This document shows, one piece after another, positions 7,324-14,363 of a stretch of 18,193 nt of DNA; position 1 is the first letter of the stretch, and every line of letters starts with the position of its first letter. Source of the stretch: an uncultured Bacilli bacterium (GTDB taxonomy: Bacteria > Bacillota_I > Bacilli_A > RF39 > UBA660). A program made the position numbers and the translations under genes. The stretch spans positions 1 through 18,193 of the forward strand of contig CANRCS010000008.1 in NCBI GenBank assembly GCA_947629195.1, written 5' to 3'. The notes beneath the pieces are model-generated. The model was not told where the DNA came from. It saw only the letters and a program-made list of their open reading frames with translations, and did not search any database.

Positions 7324-8010
7324 TTAATTTTGTTTTTTGATGTCTATTTTTAAACTTACAACTTTGAAATCATCATCATAATACTTTAATTTGATAACTT
7401 TTGTTCCAATAGTTTCTTGTGAATATGGATCAATTAAATTATAATTTACATCCACTTCATTATTTTCGTCATCATAGTCAATATTTGTAACTTCATGAGT
7501 TATATTATCCATACCAACAGGGCTTACATATATTTTATAATTGTTATTTTCATTTTTAAGTTGATATATTTCAAAACTATAATCTTTTAGTTCTTTATCT
7601 TCGATATAAAAATATTCTTCAATGGTTTCTTCAACTTCAGATTTTGGAACATTAAATGTTTCTTTTCCATTTTCATCATTTCTATTTGATGAATATGTTT
7701 TATCATATAATGTATAATAATTTAATATAAATTTTGCAAGAAATTCATCACTTACATTATCTGTGGTGAAATTATCTGGAACATATTCATAAGGTTTTAA
7801 TAGTTTTTCAAAATATTCATTACTTTTTCTTGGTATTACATTTTTTTCTTCTTCTTTTTTATTTTCTTCTTGTTTTTTACTTTTTTCTTTTTCTAAAATT
7901 AACTTATTTTCTAAATCTGAATATTTACTTCCAAATATCCACCCAGTTATACCTGATCCTATAATTAATATAGAACACACTACTATTACAATTGCACTTT
8001 CTTTTTTCAT
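7324..8010 (-). CDS. Membrane-anchored extracytoplasmic protein, unknown function
   Basis: This 228-residue protein has a short basic start (MKKE), one hydrophobic helix at about residues 5-24 (AIVIVVCSILIIGSGITGWI), then a Lys/Glu-rich coiled coil (LENKLILEKEKSKKQEENKK) and an acidic globular part of about 160 residues outside the cell. There is no lipobox cysteine, so it is an uncleaved anchor rather than a lipoprotein. The C-terminal half has alternating strands such as NYKIYVSPVGMDNITHEVTN and TKVIKLKYYDDDFKVVSLKI. The ATG at 8010 is chosen because AAGGAG lies 9 bases before it; a TTG at 8019 overlaps that site. It follows yitT by about 20 bases and is the last gene before the terminator. 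The family was not recognised. Confidence 0.8.
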   Translation of the reverse strand: MKKESAIVIVVCSILIIGSGITGWIFGSKYSDLENKLILEKEKSKKQEENKKEEEKNVIPRKSNEYFEKLLKPYEYVPDNFTTDNVSDEFLAKFILNYYTLYDKTYSSNRNDENGKETFNVPKSEVEETIEEYFYIEDKELKDYSFEIYQLKNENNNYKIYVSPVGMDNITHEVTNIDYDDENNEVDVNYNLIDPYSQETIGTKVIKLKYYDDDFKVVSLKIDIKKQN

Positions 8011-8030
8011 AAAGTTCAACTCCTTAATAT

Positions 8031-8915
8031 TTAATTGACACTACCACCAGAAGTTTCATATGCATCAGTTACTACGAAAAATGCCTTTTTATCTATATAA
8101 TGTATACCTTCTTTTAATCTAAAATAAGCACTTGTTGGTACAACACATAATAACATTTTTTCTTTATCATTTGAATATCCTCCTCTTGCATCTAAAAGAG
8201 TAACACCATGACTTATGTTATTAAGTATAAAATCTCTTACTTCACTTGGATATTCAGTAATAATATAAAATGCTTTACTTTGAGATATTCCTAGAACAAC
8301 TTTATCTGTTATTATACTAATTATATATAATGATATCATTGAATATAGTGCAGTTTCCCATCCAAATACAAATATACCACCAAGGATTATTACACCATCA
8401 GTAAATAACATAGCGTTTCCTAAAGAGACTTTAAATAATTTTTGAAAAATTTGATTTAAAATATCTGTACCACCTGTTGTATATCCTACTTTAAAAAGTA
8501 ATCCCATTCCAAATCCTGTAAGTACTGCTCCAAATACTGTTAATAATAAAACGTCATTTGAATTAATTTTTATTAGCTCTACTAAAGGCAGCGTTAACTT
8601 TACAAATACTGGATATAAAAGTGCTCCTAATATTGAATTAGTTGTCTGTTCTTTACCTAAACATATAAAACTTAATATCATTAAAAGTAAGTTACCTATT
8701 AATATTACAATTGAAGGGTCAATATCAAATACTTTTTTAAATATTACCCCAATACCACTCATGCCATAAACTATATTATTTGGCAGAATAAAAATATTGA
8801 ATGCTAAAGATATAATTATAAGTCCTAATAAAAGTTGTAAATATCTTTTTAATTTATCTTTGCTATATATTGATTTTAATATGTTTTCATTGTTTTTTCT
8901 TTTAAATAACCTCAT
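8031..8915 (-). CDS. YitT family membrane protein (DUF161/DUF2179)
   Basis: This is a 294-residue integral membrane protein of the widespread YitT group, whose biochemical role is unsettled. After a basic N-terminus there are about five or six hydrophobic helices, with the typical phrases LAFNIFILPNNIVYGMSGIG, GFGMGLLFKVGYTTGGTDIL and LFTDGVIILGGIFVFGWETA. The cytoplasmic C-terminal DUF2179 domain follows with KAFYIITEYPSEVRDFIL, HGVTLLDARGGYSNDKEKML and a final FFVVTDAYETSGGSVN. Length and order are normal for the family. The ATG directly follows the prfB stop TAG, and the AGGAGTGA ribosome site lies in the prfB coding end, so translation should be coupled. Bacillota carry several YitT paralogues, so no gene symbol is given. 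Confidence 0.92.
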   Translation of the reverse strand: MRLFKRKNNENILKSIYSKDKLKRYLQLLLGLIIISLAFNIFILPNNIVYGMSGIGVIFKKVFDIDPSIVILIGNLLLMILSFICLGKEQTTNSILGALLYPVFVKLTLPLVELIKINSNDVLLLTVFGAVLTGFGMGLLFKVGYTTGGTDILNQIFQKLFKVSLGNAMLFTDGVIILGGIFVFGWETALYSMISLYIISIITDKVVLGISQSKAFYIITEYPSEVRDFILNNISHGVTLLDARGGYSNDKEKMLLCVVPTSAYFRLKEGIHYIDKKAFFVVTDAYETSGGSVN

Positions 8916-10014
8916 CTATTTCACTCCTAACTTCAAATATGCTTCTATAAACATATCTATTTCACCATCTAATACTTTTGATACATTACTTGTTTCAACA
9001 TTAGTTCTATGATCTTTTACCATAGAATATGGATGCATAACATAACTTCTAATTTGAGAACCAAAATTAATTGACATTTGACTCCCTTTTATATCATTCA
9101 TTTCTTGTTCTTGTTTTTGTAATTGGAGTGCAATTAATTTACTTTTAAGCACTTTCATTGCAGTTTCTTTGTTTTTTATTTGACTTCTTTCATTTTGACA
9201 TGTTACTACTATCTTTGTTGGTAAATGTGTAATTCTTACTGCAGAATCTGTTGTATTAACTCCTTGCCCTCCGCATCCACTACTTCTATAAACGTCTATT
9301 TTTATGTCTTCATCTTTTATTTCTATATCTACTGAATTATTAATTTCAGGAGTTACATCTACTGAAGCAAAAGAGGTGTGTCTTCTACTATTTGAATCAA
9401 ATGGAGAAATTCTTACTAATCTATGTACACCTTTTTCACATTTCAAATATCCGTATGCATTTATTCCTTTTATAAGTAAATAAATACTTTTGATTCCTGC
9501 TTCTTCACCATCTAGTTTATCAATTATTTCAACTTTATAATTCTTATTTTCACAATACTTTTGATACATTCTATAAAGCATACTAACCCAGTCACAAGCT
9601 TCTGTTCCACCTGCTCCTGAATGAATTTCTAATATACAATTATTTGAATCATATTTTCCGTTTAATAATACATCAAGTTCAAATAAATTATAATCATGTT
9701 TTATTTGTTTTATATCTTCTTCAATTATATTTATAAAATCTATATCTTGTTCTGTTAAATCTTCTAAATCTTTTAAATCTATTTCTATTTTTTCTTTAAG
9801 ATTTTTAATAGTATCTACTTTAGATTTTAGTGTGTTTAATTTATTTATTACTTCTTCACTATGATTTTTATCATTCCAAAAATTAGGATTATTCATCTCA
9901 TCTGATAATTCTTTTATTTCTTTTTCCTTATTTTCTACTTCAAAGAGACCTCCATAAGTCTTCTATCTTTTGTTTATATTCATTTAAGATATTTTTACAT
10001 TCTCTAAGTTCCAA
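8916..10014 (-). CDS. prfB: Peptide chain release factor 2, made by programmed +1 frameshift
   Basis: RF2 recognises UGA and UAA stop codons and triggers peptide release on the ribosome. The gene is in two frames: 24 codons from a TTG start at 10014 (MELRECKNILNEYK onward) up to CTT followed by TGA at 9942-9940, then 341 codons after skipping one T, from GAA at 9941. The joined product is 365 residues, the normal RF2 length; without the shift the first frame ends at once. The stop-recognition tripeptide SPF is in LVRISPFDSNSRRH, and the catalytic GGQ is in SGCGGQGVNTTDSAVRITH. That GGQ surrounding (Cys before, Gly after) differs from the commoner AGGQHVN. A GAGGTG ribosome site lies 6 bases before the TTG, behind a good promoter. 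It is co-transcribed with yitT. Confidence 0.95.
9939..9953 (-). promoter_or_regulatory. RF2 programmed frameshift site
   Basis: The minus strand has GGAGG (9953-9949), then TCT and the slippery CTT followed by TGA. An internal Shine-Dalgarno three bases before CUU-U-GA is the classical arrangement in prfB: when RF2 is scarce the ribosome pauses at UGA and slips +1, continuing into GAA GTA GAA. The element is an autoregulatory switch for RF2 and shows that UGA is a stop codon here. Confidence 0.95.
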
Positions 10015-10037
10015 TTTAAACACCTCGTTCTTTCTAA

Positions 10038-10067
10038 ATTATAACATTTATTTTTATTAAGGTTCAA
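10038..10067 (-). promoter_or_regulatory. prfB promoter
   Basis: The minus strand has TTGAAC (10067-10062), an 18-base spacer and TATAAT (10043-10038), preceded by TGT as an extended -10. The -10 lies 23 bases before the TTG start, so the leader is very short. Confidence 0.75.
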
Positions 10068-10121
10068 TACATAGTTTTTATAATTTTTTAATGATACGTA
10101 AACTGTTGTAAAGCAAATAAA

Positions 10122-10155
10122 AAAAATTAGTTAGTTTAACTAATAACTAATTTTT
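10122..10155 (-). terminator. Terminator after the small membrane protein gene
   Basis: Perfect 12-base arms (AAAAATTAGTTA and its complement) lie at 10122-10133 and 10144-10155 around a 10-base loop. In the minus-strand RNA a run of eight or more U follows. The stop codon of the upstream gene is at the edge of the first minus-strand arm. The stem is A/U-rich, so it may be leaky. Confidence 0.7.
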
Positions 10156-10405
10156 ATGCTTGTACACTATTAATTATTGTAATCAATGTTCCTGTCATAA
10201 CTAATATAGCAATTATAATAAGCATTAATATAAAATAACAGAAAAATGACCTAGCATAATTTTTAAGATTAATATTTTTTGTTCCTCCAAATGAGAAGAT
10301 TAAAAGAATTATAAATCCGATTAGTGGTAATGTGAATAAAATTTGATATCCGAAATATTGCCACATACTAAGGGGTTTATATTCTTCTGGAATATTATCT
10401 TTCAT
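10154..10405 (-). CDS. Small two-helix membrane protein
   Basis: This 83-residue protein begins MKDNIPEEYKPLSMWQYFGY and has two hydrophobic helices at about residues 22-41 and 55-78, joined by a polar loop (GGTKNINLKNYARSF). The opening PEEYKPLSxWxYxGYxILFxxPxIG is a pattern I associate with a common, uncharacterised small membrane protein family of Clostridia and Bacilli; no function is known to me. The ribosome site AAGGAGGT is perfect, which supports real expression. It lies 59 bases after the phosphodiester glycosidase gene and may be the last gene of that unit or have its own promoter in the A/T-rich gap. A good hairpin terminator overlaps its stop codon. Confidence 0.82.
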   Translation of the reverse strand: MKDNIPEEYKPLSMWQYFGYQILFTLPLIGFIILLIFSFGGTKNINLKNYARSFFCYFILMLIIIAILVMTGTLITIINSVQA

Positions 10406-10464
10406 ATGTACCTCCTTATTTTTATATAATTTAAAAAATTAAAACTTTTAAATTATTATATAAA
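10406..10464 (-). other. A/T-only gap with a weak hairpin
   Basis: In the minus-strand RNA, TATATAAT plus TTTAAAA can pair with the complementary stretch nearer 10424, with a two-base bulge and a small loop. It may be a leaky terminator between the glycosidase gene and the small membrane protein gene, or only the consequence of A/T-rich composition. It also contains -10-like TATAAA/TATAAT words, so a promoter cannot be excluded. Confidence 0.3.
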
Positions 10465-11550
10465 TTATTTTTCTGTAACAATCCATGCATTTGGAATGGC
10501 TCTTGTTTTTTTGCTTCCACTTCCATTAACTGGCTTGTTTATTAATTCACCATTAACAACAAGTCCACTTGATGTTCCACCATCTAGATTAGCAGCATTA
10601 TATGCTCCATAATTTGTTAATATTTCTGTCATATCTACCATATCTGCTCCCAATATTCCGTTCGCATAATCTCTTCCGTCCATAACAAGAAATAAAACTA
10701 TACCATCTTTTCTTTGAGCAATTGCACTTCTTGGGGCATCACCCCATCCACCATTACCACGAATAAATGAGGGTTTTCCATTTACAATTAAGAATGGTCC
10801 AAATTCTACTGCATCACGAACTCCTGATTTTATTGCTTGTTCACCACTCATTCTAGATAAGATGAGTTTATTATCTTTTGTAAATCCAATAATACCTCCA
10901 CCATTGCTTAATTTAATTTTATCACTTACTATTTTTCCATCTTTTATAACTATTCCATGTGGTACTCCACCGTTACTATTGTATTCAGGATCTACAAATC
11001 CACTAGCATTCATTGCGACAACTGCTTTATTGTCACTTGCTATTTTTGTAAGCATTTGTCCTGTTTGTCCCATATATTTAGATGTACCTATTTTTACTTT
11101 TGAAGGGTCATAAATGACTGCTAAATAACCACGTAGTCCTTTACCGGTAATAGGAATTATTTTATACAAGTCATTTCCTTTATCTTTTGTTAATACTTCT
11201 TTATCATATTTATTTTTATATGTCATAATTGTAGTATCATAATCCACAAAATTTACTAATGAAAGGTCTGTATCTTCACCAGATTCTATTATCTTATTTG
11301 CATCTAATACTTTTTGTATCGTTTCATCGCTATAAAACATAGTTGCTAGATACTGATGGTTCATAGTTGTCATAGCTGTAGTAATTAGCCAGTTTCTAAA
11401 ATTGTCCCATGGTCCATATAAAAGAAGAGTAAATCCACTTCCAGTAAGTAAAATGAAAGAACTTATTACAATAATAATGATTTTAGTGGATTTTTTCATT
11501 TTTTTATGTATTTTTTGTTCATCATTATTTACCTTATTATTCTTCTTCAT
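10465..11550 (-). CDS. Membrane-anchored phosphodiester glycosidase (NAGPA domain)
   Basis: This 361-residue protein has a basic, lysine-rich N-terminus, a membrane helix at about residues 24-46 (IIIIVISSFILLTGSGFTLL) and an extracytoplasmic domain of about 270 residues. The catalytic part resembles the phosphodiester glycosidase family (N-acetylglucosamine-1-phosphodiester alpha-N-acetylglucosaminidase domain), with VVAMNASGFVDPEYNSNGG, GFTKDNKLILSR, GWGDAPRSAIAQRKDGIVLF, LVMDGRDYANGILGADM and the hallmark NLDGGTSSG at 321. In Bacillota such proteins (YngK/YoaJ-neighbour or EPS-type annotations) are thought to act on cell-wall or exopolysaccharide phosphodiesters; the substrate here is unknown. 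The ATG overlaps the end of the preceding gene by 14 bases, with GGAGG upstream, so the two are translated together. Confidence 0.9.
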   Translation of the reverse strand: MKKNNKVNNDEQKIHKKMKKSTKIIIIVISSFILLTGSGFTLLLYGPWDNFRNWLITTAMTTMNHQYLATMFYSDETIQKVLDANKIIESGEDTDLSLVNFVDYDTTIMTYKNKYDKEVLTKDKGNDLYKIIPITGKGLRGYLAVIYDPSKVKIGTSKYMGQTGQMLTKIASDNKAVVAMNASGFVDPEYNSNGGVPHGIVIKDGKIVSDKIKLSNGGGIIGFTKDNKLILSRMSGEQAIKSGVRDAVEFGPFLIVNGKPSFIRGNGGWGDAPRSAIAQRKDGIVLFLVMDGRDYANGILGADMVDMTEILTNYGAYNAANLDGGTSSGLVVNGELINKPVNGSGSKKTRAIPNAWIVTEK

Positions 11551-12121
11551 TTTCCTTTCCTCCTAAATATGTTTTATCTTTATCATAATCAATATATTTT
11601 TTATATAAACAAAAATTTTGAGTTTTTAATGGTTCTACTTCAAGTTGATTTTCAGATATATAGTCATTGTATTCTTTAACAAAATTATTATAAACTTCTA
11701 CATCTACTAAACAATAATTCATAACTGCTTCATATCCTTGTTTAAATAAATTACACGCATTATTAACACTTTCATTTGCATATTGAATTTTACAATTACC
11801 TTGTAAAAATGCACTATCATCATTGACCTTATTAACAATATCACTATATTCTAATATTATATTTTCAAATTCTTCTCTGTTTTCTTCAAAAGTTTCTAGA
11901 AATGCAACTTCTTCTTTCATTTTATAAAATTTTTCTCTTTGACTTGAAAATTCTTCTACTATTGGAGAAAAATTTTTATATTCATCCTTTATCTTACCCA
12001 TAACTTTTAAAGTTTCTTTATTATCTTTATTAAAATCTTGAATAAACATGACACTTCCTATAATAAGTGTCGTAAGTATCCCTAAGCCAACTATGCTAAT
12101 AATTACCCATTTTATCTTCAT
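11537..12121 (-). CDS. Membrane-anchored helical extracytoplasmic protein, unknown
   Basis: This 194-residue protein has one N-terminal membrane helix (residues about 3-25, WVIISIVGLGILTTLIIGSV) and an otherwise helical, acidic outer part rich in Glu, Asn and Lys (EEFSSQREKFYKMKEEVAFL, EENREEFENIILEYSDIVNK). Four cysteines (in GNCKIQYA, NNACNLFK, MNYCLVDV, QNFCLYKK) lie in the exported part and might form disulphides. The ATG at 12121 follows GGGAG by 7 bases; an ATG at 12142 is in frame but lacks a ribosome site and would overlap the transcription start. It opens the unit with the phosphodiester glycosidase, with which it overlaps, so it may assist that enzyme. I do not recognise the family. 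Confidence 0.8.
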   Translation of the reverse strand: MKIKWVIISIVGLGILTTLIIGSVMFIQDFNKDNKETLKVMGKIKDEYKNFSPIVEEFSSQREKFYKMKEEVAFLETFEENREEFENIILEYSDIVNKVNDDSAFLQGNCKIQYANESVNNACNLFKQGYEAVMNYCLVDVEVYNNFVKEYNDYISENQLEVEPLKTQNFCLYKKYIDYDKDKTYLGGKENEEE

Positions 12122-12150
12122 AATAATACTCCCATAAATCACTATATATG

Positions 12151-12179
12151 ATTATAACAAAATTTATGTATTTTGACAA
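12151..12179 (-). promoter_or_regulatory. Promoter of the glycosidase unit
   Basis: The minus strand has TTGTCA (12179-12174), a 17-base spacer and TATAAT (12156-12151), with TGT before the -10 as an extended element. It lies about 30 bases before the chosen ATG at 12121. Confidence 0.8.
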
Positions 12180-12196
12180 ATCTCGACAAATTAATT

Positions 12197-12229
12197 AAAA
12201 AAATTAAATTATATCTATATTTATAATTT
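12197..12229 (-). terminator. Weak terminator after the HD-domain gene
   Basis: Arms AAATTATA (12206-12213) and TATAATTT (12222-12229) with an 8-base loop are followed in the minus-strand RNA by a short spacer and seven U. The stem is only A-U pairs, so efficiency is doubtful, but the place after the HD gene and before the next promoter fits. Confidence 0.4.
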
Positions 12230-12256
12230 TTCCAATAATTAATTACTTATTCAATA

Positions 12257-12796
12257 CTATTTTAAATTTAATTTTTTTTCAATATCTTGTAGATACTCTT
12301 TTCTTCTTTCTAATTTGTTTGGATTATGTGCGAGTGCATCTGCCCATTGTATCAAATATCTTTTATAAGATAGATTATAATTTTTTTCTATTTCTTCTTG
12401 GGTTATTTTTGTATCATGTTCTCCTATTAGGTAACAAACTTCATTTATAAAATCTTTATCATATCCTAATCTATTTAATATTTTTTTACTAATATTTTTT
12501 GAAACTTCTGGATGGTTTTTAAAATGTCTTACTTCTCCATCGGTAAAACAAAATGGTTTTCCAATATCATGTAAAAGTAATACTAATCTAATTTCAAAAT
12601 TTTTGACAGATAAGAAGAGCGCTAATAAAGTGTGATGCCATACATCTAAATGGTGATGCGGATGATTATGTTTAAATCCTATCATAGATTTTATTTCTGG
12701 TATTATTAATAATAGTTTATCAAGGTTTTCTTCTATTGACTTTATTACATCATCACTATTCAAAATGTTTTCTAATTGTTTTCTATTTTCTTGCAT
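12257..12796 (-). CDS. HD-domain phosphohydrolase
   Basis: This 179-residue protein is a single HD domain. The metal-site residues are visible: His54 in HHLDVWHHTLLAL, His76-Asp77 in LVLLLHDIGKPFCF, His91/His95 in VRHFKNHPEVSK, His127 in LIGEHDTK and Asp153 in QWADALAHNPN. The pattern most resembles the HD part that follows the core in bacterial CCA-adding or poly(A) polymerases, but here it is free-standing with no nucleotidyltransferase core. Such HD proteins hydrolyse phosphomonoesters or cyclic phosphates of nucleotides; the substrate is unknown. An AGGTGAGG ribosome site precedes the ATG. The gene is divergent from the four-gene cassette, which contains a nucleotidyltransferase and a kinase, so it may act with it; this is inference. 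Its promoter carries a striking inverted repeat. Confidence 0.85.
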   Translation of the reverse strand: MQENRKQLENILNSDDVIKSIEENLDKLLLIIPEIKSMIGFKHNHPHHHLDVWHHTLLALFLSVKNFEIRLVLLLHDIGKPFCFTDGEVRHFKNHPEVSKNISKKILNRLGYDKDFINEVCYLIGEHDTKITQEEIEKNYNLSYKRYLIQWADALAHNPNKLERRKEYLQDIEKKLNLK

Positions 12797-12807
12797 AACC
12801 TCACCTT

Positions 12808-12832
12808 TTTAATGTATACATTATACATTAAA
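12808..12832. promoter_or_regulatory. 25-base perfect inverted repeat, probable operator
   Basis: Arms TTTAATGTATA and TATACATTAAA pair perfectly around a 3-base centre (CAT); a smaller palindrome, AATGTATACATT, is nested at 12811-12822. The repeat covers the -10 (12825-12820) and the probable start of the HD gene transcript, which is a repressor-type position. Its regulator is not in the window. Confidence 0.65.
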
Positions 12833-12848
12833 TGAATGTTCCAATCAA
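12820..12848 (-). promoter_or_regulatory. Promoter of the HD-domain gene
   Basis: The minus strand has TTGATT (12848-12843), a 17-base spacer and TATAAT (12825-12820), about 25 bases before the start codon. Confidence 0.7.
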
Positions 12849-12892
12849 TATAACTTAAATTTAAAAAATAATTATATTTTTCTAAATATATA

Positions 12893-12921
12893 TTGACAAG
12901 CGTATTTTATACGCATATAAT
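12893..12921 (+). promoter_or_regulatory. Full-consensus promoter of the four-gene cassette with operator in spacer
   Basis: TTGACA (12893-12898) and TATAAT (12916-12921) are exactly 17 bases apart. The spacer contains a perfect inverted repeat, GCGTAT and ATACGC around TTT (12900-12914), the only G/C-rich word in the area. A promoter this strong with a palindrome between its boxes is typical of repressor control. Confidence 0.85.
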
Positions 12922-12955
12922 TAATTTAATACAACAAAGGAGGTAAGGTTGAAAG

Positions 12956-13831
12956 TTGAAAATAGGTATAATAGGGATTGGTCATCCTTTTGAAAGTCAA
13001 TATAATGCATTAAAAACATTAAATTATGATATTGTACTCTGCGATATTAATTCTTCTAAATTAAATAAATATACTGAAAAAAAATATAGTGATTACCATA
13101 ATTTATTATATGAAGTAGATTTAGTTTTTATATCAACTCCACCAATTACTCATTTTAATATAATTAAATTCTTTTTAGAAAATAATAAAAAAGTTATTTG
13201 TGAGAAACCTGTTGTAGTAAACAAAAATGAATTATATGAACTCAAAAAATTAATAAACAATAATTTTTATAATATATTACATTTTTCATTTGGCGAAGAA
13301 ATATTATGGTTTAAAGAAAATTTTGATATGAAGCAAACACCTATTAAAATTGAAGCGTTTATTAATGATCCATATATTGAAAATAATCATATACGTTTTG
13401 AATCTTTAGGATTACATGGTGCATATTTAGATGAGACTATAAATCCTTTAAGTGCAATAGCGCGCTTGTATGGTACAAATATAAAATTTGTAGATGTAGG
13501 TAAAGTTTATGATGATATTTCAAAATTAGATTATAAAGCAATATCACATTTTAATGTAAATAATATTCCGACATATATAAATGTAATATGGAATGATAAT
13601 GGCAATAGAGAAAAATATATTGATTTATATTTTAAAGATAGAATTATTAGATTAGATAGTTATAACGTAAAGGTTATTGATTTAACTAAAAATGAAATAT
13701 TGTTTGAGAGTAATAATAATAGGATGTACATGCACTATATTAATGGTTTAAAATCTATGAATTTTAATAGGGATGAATTGAATTTTAGTCTTGCGATTAA
13801 TAGTGCGATTATGGAGGGTGTCGATGAATAA
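12956..13831 (+). CDS. Gfo/Idh/MocA-type NAD(P)-dependent oxidoreductase-like protein
   Basis: This 291-residue protein begins with a Rossmann fold: KIGIIGIGHPF for the dinucleotide, then DIVLCDINSSKL at the end of the second strand, VDLVFISTPPITHFNIIKFF and the family hallmark EKPVVVNKNEL (Glu83-Lys84-Pro85). The second half is beta-rich, with GLHGAYLDETINPLSAIARL where active-site His and Asp residues usually lie. The family oxidises or reduces sugars, inositols, biliverdin and similar substrates. At 291 residues it is shorter than most members (330-390). The start is a TTG at 12956, supported by AAAGGAGGT 11 bases upstream and by the fold starting at once. It is the first gene of a four-gene plus-strand operon and overlaps the kinase by 8 bases. 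The substrate is not inferable. Confidence 0.85.
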   Translation: MKIGIIGIGHPFESQYNALKTLNYDIVLCDINSSKLNKYTEKKYSDYHNLLYEVDLVFISTPPITHFNIIKFFLENNKKVICEKPVVVNKNELYELKKLINNNFYNILHFSFGEEILWFKENFDMKQTPIKIEAFINDPYIENNHIRFESLGLHGAYLDETINPLSAIARLYGTNIKFVDVGKVYDDISKLDYKAISHFNVNNIPTYINVIWNDNGNREKYIDLYFKDRIIRLDSYNVKVIDLTKNEILFESNNNRMYMHYINGLKSMNFNRDELNFSLAINSAIMEGVDE

Positions 13832-14363
13832 AATTATTTTTCTAGGTGGTATTCCAGGTTGTGGTAAAACTACAATGGCTTATAAGTTAGCCCTAAAATA
13901 TCATATTGATAAGGTAATTAGTCTTGATGTTTTAAAAGAAATTATTAAAATTCAAAATAATAATCCATACATTAATACAACGACACATGAAGCATATAAA
14001 ATAGATGATTTAGACGTAATTAGTGGTTTTGTTAAACATTGTAAAATAATTAATGAACAGTACGTTAAAATAATTAAAAGTTTTTCAAAGGATAAAGTTA
14101 TTATTGTAGAAGGAGCAACAATAACGGAAGAATTTGTTAATAAATTTAGTGAATATGAGTGTTGTTACATTAATCTTTATTTAGATAATACTGATATGTT
14201 AATTGAACGCTATAAAAGTAAAATGAAAATAAGATGTGGAAATTGGATAGAAAATATTGATAATATTCTTAAAATAAATGATTATTTGATTAATCATGCA
14301 AAAATTAGTTTGAAAACAATAGAAGAAGTGGAGGAAGTAATAAATGAAGTTTTACATTTATAA
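13824..14363 (+). CDS. P-loop kinase resembling 2-phosphoglycerate kinase
   Basis: This is a 179-residue P-loop protein. Walker A is GGIPGCGKTT (residues 8-17 in IIFLGGIPGCGKTTMAYKLA). It is followed by KVISLDVLKEIIK, then PYINTTTHEAYK and KVIIVEGATITEEF as the likely Walker B/substrate strand. The phrases VISxDxxxEIxK and the T-T-x-E-A-Y segment recall archaeal 2-phosphoglycerate kinases and related AAA_33 kinases; that is a resemblance from memory. It probably transfers the ATP gamma-phosphate to a small molecule; the true substrate is open. The ATG at 13824 is preferred over an upstream ATG at 13791 because GGAGG lies 6 bases before it. It overlaps the oxidoreductase by 8 bases and the radical SAM gene by 20 bases, so all are translated as one set. 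Confidence 0.85.
   Translation: MNKIIFLGGIPGCGKTTMAYKLALKYHIDKVISLDVLKEIIKIQNNNPYINTTTHEAYKIDDLDVISGFVKHCKIINEQYVKIIKSFSKDKVIIVEGATITEEFVNKFSEYECCYINLYLDNTDMLIERYKSKMKIRCGNWIENIDNILKINDYLINHAKISLKTIEEVEEVINEVLHL

Noticed and set aside
8019..8019. TTG start for the anchored protein at 7324
   Set aside because: It overlaps the AAGGAG ribosome site; the ATG at 8010 has suitable spacing.
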